Of a stretch of DNA of 9,106 nt, positions 1 through 7,404 are shown piece after piece. The DNA is from Clostridium sp. (lineage in GTDB: Bacteria; Bacillota; Clostridia; Clostridiales; Clostridiaceae). The notes under the pieces were generated by a model. The model did no database searches. It had not been told where the DNA came from and saw only the letters and a program-made list of their open reading frames with translations. Positions within the stretch are counted from its first letter, which is position 1. Each line of letters begins with the position of its first letter. The stretch is from NCBI GenBank assembly GCA_003539755.1, contig DPOH01000219.1:1-9106 (forward strand). The letters are read 5' to 3'. Position numbers and translations under genes: made by a program.

Positions 1-209
1 TTTATTTCGTTTTACTCTTCTTTCTATATATATTATTATGAATTTCCTATTATCCATGTTTTTATTATTTTTATACACCTTATAAATATTGCAATATAAA
101 TAAGTACTTATTTACCAACCTATATCTCTCATATAAACTATTTCTTTTCGAAAACATATAATAAAATATAATAACTAATACAATAAGCAGAAAATCTATA
201 TTAAGACCA
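1..209. other. AT-rich intergenic region, no convincing gene
   Basis: This stretch is extremely AT-rich and most frames are broken by frequent stop codons on both strands. The only open stretch touching the edge starts at an ATG on the minus strand (57 down to 55) and reads 19 codons without a stop, beginning MDNRKFIII. It could be the start of the next gene, but the nearest SD-like AAGGTG is about 18 bases upstream of the ATG, too far for a normal site, so it is not called. The region also holds two adjacent palindromes, an ATATTGCAATAT at 86-97 and an 18-base one at 97-114. They may be operator sites or chance in AT-rich DNA. Confidence 0.5.
97..114. repeat. 18-bp perfect palindrome
   Basis: TAAATAAGTACTTATTTA is a perfect inverted repeat with no spacer. 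It directly abuts a second 12-base palindrome, ATATTGCAATAT, at 86-97. It lies in non-coding DNA beyond the 3' end of the ABC operon, possibly upstream of a leftward gene outside the window. A dimeric regulator could bind such a site, but in DNA this rich in A and T chance is a serious alternative. Confidence 0.3.
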
Positions 210-258
210 AAGCACAAGAAAGTTAATTATCAAAACGATAGTTACCATTCTTGTGCTT
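210..258. terminator. Stem-loop after the ABC operon, possible (bidirectional) terminator
   Basis: The arms AAGCACAAGAA (210-220) and TTCTTGTGCTT (248-258) form a perfect 11-bp outer stem. After one mismatch an inner stem continues between about 222-231 and 237-246 around an AAAAC loop. It begins 36 bases beyond the stop codon of the last ABC gene, where a terminator is expected. The downstream tract is not a clean U-run on either strand: it reads TGGTCTTAAT on the minus strand and CTATATATTA on the plus strand. One inner pair is G-U if the plus strand is transcribed but A-C for the minus strand. It may be a weak terminator, a bidirectional one, or a 3'-end stabilising hairpin. Confidence 0.5.
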
Positions 259-293
259 CTATATATTATCTAATATTAATTAAAATTAAATCA

Positions 294-2213
294 TTAATTT
301 TCTTTGCTTTCTACTGCTATTTCATTTTGATTATCAGCATAATACTGTGCCTGAGCATTCCACATCTTTTCATACAATCCATCACATGCATTTACAAGTT
401 CTTCATGACTTCCACGCTGAACTACATTTCCATCATCAAATACTGCAATATCATCGCAAAATCTACATGAAGACAATCTATGTGAAATATATATTGCTGT
501 CTTGTTTCCTATCATTTTATTAAATCCAGAATATACTTCATACTCTGCTATAGGATCTAATGCTGCTGTAGGCTCATCCATTATTATAAAAGGTCTATCT
601 TGATATATTGCTCTTGCAATCTCCATTCTCTGTGCCTCTCCCCCTGATATCTCTACTCCATCTCTGTCAAAATTCTTATAAACATAAGTATTAATTCCCT
701 GAGGTAATTTTTCAAGCAGCTTGCTCAACCCTGCTATTACCAATGAATTTTTAACACGTTCTTCATCTACCTCTTCTGCTGCTGCAATATTATTTCCTAC
801 TGAAAATGAATAAATCTTCGAATCTTGGAATACTACAGAAAATTGTCTTAAATATTCATCATAATTGTAATCATTTATATTAACACCATTTAATAAAATT
901 TCTCCCTTTGTAGGCTTATATAACTTACATAAAAGCTTTATAAATGTACTCTTTCCAGAACCATTTCTTCCTACAACAGCCATACGTCCATTTATATCAA
1001 ATGTCATATTTAAATCTTTTATAACATAATCCTTTGTACCTGGATATTTAAAGAACACATGACGAAATTCAAATACAAACTTCTTTTTATCATCTTTCCC
1101 TATCTTCATTGTTCCATTATGCTCTGCAATATTTAGGTTAAGTAAATAAATCATTTCTTCCATGTATAAATTATTAAACCTCATTGCTGATAGATTAGTT
1201 AAAAACTCAGCAAATGCATTGATAAACTGCATTATACATCCAGCATAACTTACTACATTACCAATTGTTATGGCTCCTACTATTGAACGTAACCCAACAA
1301 ACAAGTATACTAGACCACCTGTAAGTGTTGATATAGGCTGATTAATAAGTTCAAAACTCCATTTTAATTTTTCCATGCTCCTACCATAATCTTTTGAATT
1401 ATTTAATAGCTTATCATTTTCTTTTGAAATAATATTTTTCATATGAAATATTCTTACGTCTTTACCTTTTTCATATCCATCTAAAAAGTTATCAAAATAA
1501 TAGAAGAAATTTCTATTCAAATTCATCATATTTTCCTGTAATTTAACTCCAGTATCCTGAGTTTTTTTAGTTGCACGAATTGATATACACATTCCCAATC
1601 CGATTAATATAACAAGACCTACAGAAAAAAAATGAGAGTTAATAAATTTTTCTAATCCACTAGTAGATTGTCCTGTTTTCAAAAATAAAGGAATAACTAC
1701 AAAAACAGAAATAATAATAGCAAAAGCATCTTTAACTACAATACGAAGTGAATTAAACAATGTATAATAAACTCCACCAAAAGCTTGGCTATATTCCATC
1801 TGTTTTCTTACAAGATTTTGTGTTTCCTCATCCTCTATATATTCATAATCTATATTCATCATCTTATCACTTAGTAAAGCACCTTGATAATAATGAAGAT
1901 TCCTAAGTTTTGTCCATACTACTTTACCAAAATAACAATCAAGCAATTCAAGTATCAACTTAATTGATATACCAATAAGAGCATATGTTCTCATAGTCGT
2001 AAAAGCTTCGCCTTCATACAAAGAATCAAGCAACAAACCAGATAATAAAATCAAAATATATGGCTGTAATGCTGTTAATACGCTTTGTACAAATAATGCC
2101 GGTACTAAAGTTTTATCAATTTTTCTATATAATTTTAATGCTTTTATGATAATCTTAAAATCTTTTATAAATCCATTTTTTCCACTTTTATCAAAACTAT
2201 CAGAATTAGACAT
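294..2213 (-). CDS. ABC exporter half-transporter, second gene of pair (TMD-NBD)
   Basis: This 639-residue protein fuses an exporter-type membrane domain to a nucleotide-binding domain, and two such chains make one transporter in the cytoplasmic membrane. About six hydrophobic segments lie near residues 35-62, 76-96, 160-178, 195-212, 289-309 and 316-341. A GKDVRIF motif sits in the cytoplasmic loop before segment 5. The ATPase domain has Walker A GRNGSGKS (415-422), Q-loop Q463, signature ISGGE (522-526), Walker B IIMDE with the catalytic Glu at 547, a following ALDP D-loop and the switch His at 578. I chose the ATG at 2213 because AAGGTGG (2222-2228) lies 8 bases upstream. A GTG at 2225 in the same frame falls inside that ribosome binding site. 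The gene overlaps the preceding ABC gene by 8 bases, so translation is probably coupled. The substrate cannot be read from the sequence; peptide, lipid or drug export are all possible. Confidence 0.93.
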   Translation of the reverse strand: MSNSDSFDKSGKNGFIKDFKIIIKALKLYRKIDKTLVPALFVQSVLTALQPYILILLSGLLLDSLYEGEAFTTMRTYALIGISIKLILELLDCYFGKVVWTKLRNLHYYQGALLSDKMMNIDYEYIEDEETQNLVRKQMEYSQAFGGVYYTLFNSLRIVVKDAFAIIISVFVVIPLFLKTGQSTSGLEKFINSHFFSVGLVILIGLGMCISIRATKKTQDTGVKLQENMMNLNRNFFYYFDNFLDGYEKGKDVRIFHMKNIISKENDKLLNNSKDYGRSMEKLKWSFELINQPISTLTGGLVYLFVGLRSIVGAITIGNVVSYAGCIMQFINAFAEFLTNLSAMRFNNLYMEEMIYLLNLNIAEHNGTMKIGKDDKKKFVFEFRHVFFKYPGTKDYVIKDLNMTFDINGRMAVVGRNGSGKSTFIKLLCKLYKPTKGEILLNGVNINDYNYDEYLRQFSVVFQDSKIYSFSVGNNIAAAEEVDEERVKNSLVIAGLSKLLEKLPQGINTYVYKNFDRDGVEISGGEAQRMEIARAIYQDRPFIIMDEPTAALDPIAEYEVYSGFNKMIGNKTAIYISHRLSSCRFCDDIAVFDDGNVVQRGSHEELVNACDGLYEKMWNAQAQYYADNQNEIAVESKEN

Positions 2214-4143
2214 ATGCTTCTCCACCTTCTCTCATATCTATTTTCTTCTTGTAATAACGGCTTTGAATATCATACATATGAGCATAATGTCCTTTTAAAT
2301 CCATCAAGCTGTCATGAGTACCTTCTTCTGCTATATTTCCATTTTCAAGCAAAATAATTCTGTCACAAAAACGAGTACTTGAAAGTCTATGTGAAATAAA
2401 TAAAGACATCATTCCTTTTGTCAAACTGTTATATTTTAAATATATTTCATTTTCTGCTATTGGATCTAATGCTGCAGTTGGTTCATCTAAAACTATTATT
2501 TGAGACTGCTTGTATAAAGCTCTAGCTAAAAGAAGCTTCTGTTTTTCCCCTCCTGAAAGATCAATAGCTTTAGAAGATAGTTCACGTACTAAAAGTGTAT
2601 CTTTTCCATCCTTAAGCTTTTCTATTTTTTCATTTAATCCAGAAAGGTTAAGGCACATATCTACTCTTTGCATATTTGTATTTTCTTTAGGCTGTGATGA
2701 GATATTTTCTGAAATAGATACTGGCAGAACCTGTGCATCCTGAAATACTGCTGATATCATAGAATAATATTCTTCTCTTTCATATTCACGAATTGATTTA
2801 CCATTTACAAGTATTTCTCCTTCTGTAGGTTCATAAAATCCACATAATAATTTGACAATTGTAGTTTTTCCAGCACCATTTAAGCCAACCAAAGCAATCT
2901 TTTCACCATTATTAATCTTAAGGTTAAGATGTGAAATTGTAGGTTTTTCTTTTTCATTATAGTAGAAAGAAACATCTTTAAATTCTATTGATTTTATAAT
3001 TCCATTATTTTCTGCTATAGTATAATGTTTTTCTTTACTTGTATTCCACTTATTTTCTACAGCAAAGCAATCTCTTATAGCAAAGAAAGCATAACCGCCT
3101 CTTGCAAGCCACTGAATTTCCTCAAGAGCTTTTGTAATCCACACGCTAAAGCCTGCAACAAGACTTGTATACAATACAAAATCAGATACTGTTAATCTTT
3201 TATTGGCTATTTCATAAATCAAATAAATATATGCAGCTGAATCCCTTATAAATACCATAACAGCATTTATTCCACATACAACACCATATCGCGTTTGAAT
3301 TTTATTTATATATGATTCACTTATCTTTAAGAAATATCTATACATTTTACTGAACCAGTTCTGCATAGTATAAAGCCTTATATCTTTACCAACTGCAAAA
3401 TCCATAGCCTGATTATTAATGTATCCCATTTTTCTTCTTTCTTTAACATTTTTAGACCACATAGAATCTTCAAACTTAACTGCATCTGCTTGAAGTTTTA
3501 CATAAGTTAAAACTGAAAGAATTATAAATATCATAAGTATTGTGCTTTGCTTTGCAAGTGCTATTCCATATACTAAACTTCCAACTAAACATGATGCAAG
3601 GACACCTGGACTGCTTATACATCTTTCTAGAGGTTCTGACCATTCAACTATCCAGTGAAATGCATATTTCTGCTTATTTTGAAACTCTTGAGATTCTAAA
3701 ATGTCATAGTCCACATCCATTTTTTTATCACATAATAAACGTAAATACCTGAATCTATAATTATCTTTTTCAGATTGAAGTGTTACTTGTATTTTTGCAT
3801 TAATAAGATTAAAAATAAGCATTATTGCTATAAGTCCTCCAACAAAAATAATGAATTTATTAACACCCCACTTTTCTTCAAGACCTTTTACAACCATAGT
3901 TGGAAGAATGATTGTAAATACAGGAATAAGTGTATCTGGTATAAAACGAAAAATTCCAAGAAAAAATAATTTCGGGGCCCATTCATGAAGATTCTTATAA
4001 TGATATCTCAAACTACTTATACCTTCTAGAAATGTTATTTCATCATCATCTTCTTCTTGGCTATGTCCTCCTTTTCTAAATAAAATCTTCCGTATCTTAT
4101 CTTTAACATTTGTAATAAAGCTAGTATTTTTTTCACCACCCAT
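2206..4143 (-). CDS. ABC exporter half-transporter, first gene of pair (TMD-NBD)
   Basis: This 645-residue protein has the same architecture as its downstream partner and probably forms a heterodimer with it. A hydrophilic N-terminal extension of about 50 residues, with an acidic cluster QEEDDDE near 29-35, precedes about six membrane segments near 55-85, 97-115, 180-197, 201-217, 291-310 and 321-340. A GKDIRLY motif is found near 253-259. The ATPase domain contains Walker A GLNGAGKT (420-427), Q-loop Q468, signature LSGGE (529-533), Walker B IIVLDE with the catalytic Glu at 554, an ALDP D-loop and the switch His at 585, so it looks fully active. Both ABC proteins share HRLSSxRFCD and end in an aromatic RYY/QYY-type tail, which suggests an old tandem duplication. 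The ATG at 4143 has AAGGTGG (4151-4157) 7 bases upstream. A longer frame would begin at a TTG at 4161, but that codon lies just before this binding site and has no site of its own. No peptide precursor or regulator gene lies nearby to reveal the cargo. Confidence 0.93.
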   Translation of the reverse strand: MGGEKNTSFITNVKDKIRKILFRKGGHSQEEDDDEITFLEGISSLRYHYKNLHEWAPKLFFLGIFRFIPDTLIPVFTIILPTMVVKGLEEKWGVNKFIIFVGGLIAIMLIFNLINAKIQVTLQSEKDNYRFRYLRLLCDKKMDVDYDILESQEFQNKQKYAFHWIVEWSEPLERCISSPGVLASCLVGSLVYGIALAKQSTILMIFIILSVLTYVKLQADAVKFEDSMWSKNVKERRKMGYINNQAMDFAVGKDIRLYTMQNWFSKMYRYFLKISESYINKIQTRYGVVCGINAVMVFIRDSAAYIYLIYEIANKRLTVSDFVLYTSLVAGFSVWITKALEEIQWLARGGYAFFAIRDCFAVENKWNTSKEKHYTIAENNGIIKSIEFKDVSFYYNEKEKPTISHLNLKINNGEKIALVGLNGAGKTTIVKLLCGFYEPTEGEILVNGKSIREYEREEYYSMISAVFQDAQVLPVSISENISSQPKENTNMQRVDMCLNLSGLNEKIEKLKDGKDTLLVRELSSKAIDLSGGEKQKLLLARALYKQSQIIVLDEPTAALDPIAENEIYLKYNSLTKGMMSLFISHRLSSTRFCDRIILLENGNIAEEGTHDSLMDLKGHYAHMYDIQSRYYKKKIDMREGGEAYV

Positions 4144-4180
4144 GAAAATCCCACCTTTCAAATGTATTTTATTGCTACAA

Positions 4181-4210
4181 TTAATAAAATCGTTTACTTG
4201 TGCATTTCAA
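4181..4210 (-). promoter_or_regulatory. Candidate promoter of the ABC operon
   Basis: On the minus strand TTGAAA (4205-4210) is followed after 18 bases by TATTAA (4181-4186), or after 17 bases by TTATTA. The -35 box is good and the -10 box is only a partial match. A second, weaker pair, TTGTAA (4245-4250) and TATTCT (4222-4227) with a 17-base spacer, lies further upstream. A promoter is expected here because a strong terminator separates valS from the ABC genes. In AT-rich DNA such matches are easy to find by chance. Confidence 0.35.
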
Positions 4211-4269
4211 AATTCAGTTCAAGAATAACATATTATTACTTTTATTACAATATAAAGAATTTTTCTATA

Positions 4270-4327
4270 TAAAAAAATCCCCTTCATAGAATCTAGGCTG
4301 CAAATAAAACCTATTTCTATAAAGGGG
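4270..4327 (-). terminator. Intrinsic terminator of valS
   Basis: On the minus strand CCCCTTTATAGAA pairs with TTCTATGAAGGGG (13 bp with one U-G wobble), and an inner TAGG/CCTA helix adds 4 bp. The hairpin spans 4279-4327 and is followed, after one A, by a run of seven T (4271-4277). It begins 39 bases after the valS stop codon. The wobble is a U-G pair only when the minus strand is transcribed, and the T-run is on that side, so the direction is clear. It should isolate valS from the ABC operon. Confidence 0.9.
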
Positions 4328-4365
4328 TAGAAATTTATTTTCTATTTATTTTTAGTTTGATTGTT

Positions 4366-7008
4366 TTAATTTAAAGCATCAATTCTAACTTTTACTGCTT
4401 CAAGCATTTCAACGTATTTTACTCTCTTTTCTTTTTCTGCATTTACTACTGCTTCTGGAGCTTTAGCTACGAAACCTTGGTTTCCAAGCTTCTTATCGAT
4501 TCTTTCGATTTCTCCTTCAAGTTTCTTAACTTCTTTGTTTAATCTTTCAAGTTCTTTATCCTTATCAACTAAGTCTAATAGTGGCATGAATAATTCTCCA
4601 CCTTTAACTACTAGTGATACTGCATTTGCAGGAACTACAGATTTATCTTCTATAAATTCAACTTCTGAAGCTGAAGCAAGTTTTTCAATGTAAGAAACAC
4701 CATTTGTAAATGCTTCTTTAGCATCTGAACTGATGTAAGCTATAACTTTAGCTTTTCTTGATGGTGGTACATTCATTTCAGCTCTTACATTTCTTAAGCC
4801 TTTGATTGCTTCAATTACATATGCCATATCTTCTTCTGCTTTTGTATCAACTAAAGCTTCATCAAATTCTGGCCATGCAGCATTTACTATTGTTTCTTCA
4901 TCAGTTAAGTGAGTGAAGATTTCTTCTGTTATAAATGGCATTGCTGGGTGTAATAATTTTAATCCTGTAACAAGTACAGTATTTAATACATTGTAAACTA
5001 CTCCCTTAGCTTTTTCATCTTCACCATAGAATACTGGTTTGATTAATTCTATATACCAGTCACAGAATTCTGTCCACATGAAGTCATAAACCTTAGACAT
5101 TGCAATTCCAAGTTCATATTTTTCCATGTTTTCAGTAACTTCTTTAACTAATGTATTCATTTCTGATAATATCCACTTATCAGCTAATGAATATTCTTTG
5201 CAATCTTTATACTTGTTCATTATATCCTTATCAAGGTTCATCATAACGAATCTTGAAGCATTCCAAATCTTATTAGCAAAATTTCTTGAAGCTTCAACTC
5301 TTTCAGGATAGTATCTCATATCATTTCCTGGAGCATTACCAGTAGCTATCATAAATCTTAATGCATCTGCACCATATTGGTCGATAACTTCAAGTGGATC
5401 TACACCATTTCCTAAAGACTTACTCATCTTTCTTCCTTGGCTGTCTCTTATTAATCCGTGAATAAGAACAGTGTGGAATGGAGTTTCTCCCATACAGTGT
5501 AATCCTGAGAATATCATTCTAGCAACCCAGAAGAAGATTATATCATGTCCTGTAACTAAAACGCTGTTTGGATAGAAGTAATCTAAATCTTCTGTCTTGT
5601 TTGGCCAACCTAACGTTGAGAAAGGCCATAATGCTGAAGAGAACCATGTATCTAATACGTCTGGATCTTGTTCTATATTAGTGCTTCCACATTTAGTACA
5701 TTTTGTTGGAGCATCTTCAAGTACCATCATTTCTCCACAATCTTGACAGTAGTAAACTGGTATTCTGTGTCCCCACCATAATTGTCTTGAAATACACCAA
5801 TCTTGGATATTTTCCATCCAGTTGAAGTATGTCTTATCAAATCTTTCTGGAACAAATTTAGTTTTACCTTCTCTAACTACTTCTATAGCTGGTTTAGCTA
5901 ATTCATCCATCTTAACATACCATTGTTTTGATATGATTGGTTCTACAGTTGTTCCACATCTATCATGTGTACCTACGTTATGAGCATGGTCTTTAATCTT
6001 AACTAATAGTCCAGCTTCTTCTAAATCTTTAACTATAGCTTTTCTAGCTTCATATCTATCTAAGCCTTGATATTTTCCACCATTTTCATTGATTATTCCT
6101 TTATCATCCATAACTCTGATGATTTCAAGGTTGTGTCTCTTACCTACTTCGAAATCGTTAGGGTCATGAGCTGGAGTCATCTTAACTGCACCAGTACCAA
6201 ATTCTAAGTCAACATAATCGTCGCCAACTATTGGAATTTCTCTTCCTACTAATGGTAAGATTACAGTTTTACCTATAAGGTGTTTGTATCTTTCATCGTT
6301 AGGGTTAACAGCTACACCACTATCTCCAAGTAATGTTTCTGGTCTTGTTGTTGCAATTTCTAAGTATCCGCTTCCATCAGCTAATGGATAGTTAATATGC
6401 CAGAAGTGTCCTGCTTGTTCTTCATATTCGATTTCCGCATCAGATAAAGCAGTTTGACAATGTGTACACCAGTTAGTTATTCTGCTTCCTTGATATATTA
6501 ATCCTTCATTATATAACTTAACAAATACATGCTTAACTGCTGCACTTAAGTTTTCATCCATAGTAAATGCTTCTCTTGTAAAGTCAGCAGATACTCCAAG
6601 CTTCTTAACTTGATTTCTTATAGTAGCTCTGTACTTGTCACTCCATTCATAAACTTTTTCAAGGAATGCTTCTCTTCCCATTTCCTTTTTATCATAACCT
6701 TCATCTGCAAGCTTGTTAGCAACTTTAACTTCTGTTGCAATTGAAGCATGGTCTTCGCCTGGAAGCCATAATGTGCAATATCCTTGCATTCTCTTAAACC
6801 TTATAAGCATATCTTGTAAAGTATCATCAAATGCATGACCTAAGTGAAGCTGACCTGTTATATTTGGAGGAGGCATCACTATAGTAAATGGTTTTTTGCT
6901 TCTATCTACCTTTGGTGTAAAATAACCTTTTTCCTCCCAATGTTTATATATTCTGTCTTCAAATTCTTTTGGATCATATGTTGTTGAAATATTTTTTGTT
7001 TCTGACAT
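4366..7008 (-). CDS. valS: Valyl-tRNA synthetase
   Basis: This 880-residue cytoplasmic enzyme attaches valine to tRNA-Val using ATP and edits mischarged threonine. It is a class I synthetase of full normal length. The HIGH signature is HLGH at 55-58, in the context PPPNITGQLHLGHA, and KMSKS is at 527-531. Between them lies the CP1 editing domain, with TTRPETLLGD near 220-229 and HDPNDF near 281-286. Cysteine pairs CTHC (181-184) and CQDC/CTKC (421-424 and 437-440) look like zinc-binding knuckles. A tRNA-anticodon-binding helical domain follows, and the last 65 or so residues form the lysine- and glutamate-rich coiled coil typical of bacterial ValRS, which contacts tRNA. The ATG at 7008 has a perfect AGGAGG (7016-7021) 7 bases upstream. 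The gene has its own promoter, a valine-specific T-box leader and its own terminator, so it is probably a single-gene transcription unit induced by uncharged tRNA-Val. Confidence 0.99.
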   Translation of the reverse strand: MSETKNISTTYDPKEFEDRIYKHWEEKGYFTPKVDRSKKPFTIVMPPPNITGQLHLGHAFDDTLQDMLIRFKRMQGYCTLWLPGEDHASIATEVKVANKLADEGYDKKEMGREAFLEKVYEWSDKYRATIRNQVKKLGVSADFTREAFTMDENLSAAVKHVFVKLYNEGLIYQGSRITNWCTHCQTALSDAEIEYEEQAGHFWHINYPLADGSGYLEIATTRPETLLGDSGVAVNPNDERYKHLIGKTVILPLVGREIPIVGDDYVDLEFGTGAVKMTPAHDPNDFEVGKRHNLEIIRVMDDKGIINENGGKYQGLDRYEARKAIVKDLEEAGLLVKIKDHAHNVGTHDRCGTTVEPIISKQWYVKMDELAKPAIEVVREGKTKFVPERFDKTYFNWMENIQDWCISRQLWWGHRIPVYYCQDCGEMMVLEDAPTKCTKCGSTNIEQDPDVLDTWFSSALWPFSTLGWPNKTEDLDYFYPNSVLVTGHDIIFFWVARMIFSGLHCMGETPFHTVLIHGLIRDSQGRKMSKSLGNGVDPLEVIDQYGADALRFMIATGNAPGNDMRYYPERVEASRNFANKIWNASRFVMMNLDKDIMNKYKDCKEYSLADKWILSEMNTLVKEVTENMEKYELGIAMSKVYDFMWTEFCDWYIELIKPVFYGEDEKAKGVVYNVLNTVLVTGLKLLHPAMPFITEEIFTHLTDEETIVNAAWPEFDEALVDTKAEEDMAYVIEAIKGLRNVRAEMNVPPSRKAKVIAYISSDAKEAFTNGVSYIEKLASASEVEFIEDKSVVPANAVSLVVKGGELFMPLLDLVDKDKELERLNKEVKKLEGEIERIDKKLGNQGFVAKAPEAVVNAEKEKRVKYVEMLEAVKVRIDALN

Positions 7009-7025
7009 TGTTTATCCTCCTATAT

Positions 7026-7066
7026 AAATAAAAAAGAGTCTTCAATCCGTAAAAGGACGAAGACTC
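7026..7066 (-). terminator. T-box leader terminator (attenuator) of valS
   Basis: On the minus strand GAGTCTTC pairs with GAAGACTC (8 bp). A short internal G/TT loop follows, then TCC/GGA closes a TTTTAC loop. The hairpin covers 7036-7066 and is followed by TTTTTTATTT. It sits directly after the T-box sequence and ends just before the valS ribosome binding site. It should stop transcription when tRNA-Val is charged and be bypassed when uncharged tRNA stabilises the antiterminator. Confidence 0.92.
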
Positions 7067-7347
7067 GCGTTACCACCTTTATTTCCACGTAGCACATATA
7101 ATTGCTCTAATGGACTCTTAATTCAAATAACGGTTTAGAAAAACCGTCTTTAGCTACTATTAATTCACTAAAGAAACTCAAAAGCTACCTTCAGAACTTT
7201 CCATATAAGGGTTTTCAGCTACTCCCTCTCTCTTTCTTTACTCAAACAAAACAAATAAGTTTGAATTGATTTATACTTGTTAAAGTATAACTCTATTAAT
7301 ACATTCAGTTCTTACTCCTCTTTATCAATGTTTTTAAAATATTAATT
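7030..7347 (-). ncRNA. T-box riboswitch leader, valine-specific
   Basis: This untranslated leader of about 320 bases senses the charging state of tRNA-Val. The T-box element reads AAGGTGGTAACGCG (7066-7079), close to the family consensus AGGGTGGNACCGCG. Its TGGT can pair with the ACCA end of tRNA-Val. Stem I can be placed because AGAACT (7307-7312) is exactly complementary to AGTTCT (7193-7198). Just below that helix an AGTA bulge sequence (7313-7316) faces GAAGGTAGC, whose GTA at 7186-7188 is a valine codon in the specifier position. The purine-rich AAAGAGAGAGGG and the following AGCTGAAA in the distal part of stem I fit the conserved AGAGA and GNUG-type motifs. A hairpin, ACGGTTT-TTCT-AAACCGT (7130-7147), fits stem III. 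The 5' end is inferred from the promoter, and the antiterminator pairing is not fully resolved by eye. Confidence 0.93.
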
Positions 7348-7353
7348 TACTTT

Positions 7354-7382
7354 ATAATATATTAACACTTTTTATTTGTCAA
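7354..7382 (-). promoter_or_regulatory. Sigma-A-type promoter of valS
   Basis: A perfect -35 box TTGACA (7377-7382) is followed by exactly 17 bases and TATTAT (7354-7359), a 5 of 6 match to the -10 consensus. Transcription should begin near 7347, about 30 bases before the stem I sequences. The promoter lies just beyond the stop codon of the upstream c-di-GMP gene. No terminator hairpin is visible between that stop and this promoter, so some read-through into the T-box leader is possible. Confidence 0.8.
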
Positions 7383-7404
7383 TATTAATTTATTACTTTA
7401 CATT

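Noticed and set aside
1..57. Minus-strand open frame from an ATG at 57, beginning MDNRKFIII, running to the left edge
   Set aside because: It has only 19 codons, no SD site at proper distance and no recognisable family; it may be real but cannot be supported here.
2510..2743. Plus-strand open frame of 77 codons inside the first ABC gene
   Set aside because: It is antisense to the ATP-binding domain, the minus-strand frame is a clear conserved protein, and I recognise no domain in the antisense product.
3540..3969. Two short plus-strand open frames opposite the ABC membrane domain
   Set aside because: They lie fully antisense to a well supported gene; their hydrophobic or lysine-asparagine-rich composition follows from the opposite strand.
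4144..4161. TTG at 4161 as start of the first ABC gene, adding six residues
   Set aside because: The added codons contain the ribosome binding site AAGGTGG that serves the ATG at 4143.
5126..5311. Plus-strand open frame inside valS
   Set aside because: It is antisense to a conserved part of valyl-tRNA synthetase and has no recognisable domain.
7338..7392. 12-base direct repeat AATATTAATTTA at 7338-7349 and 7381-7392 around the valS promoter
   Set aside because: It consists only of A and T in very AT-rich DNA and has no symmetry or further copies; chance is the simplest explanation.
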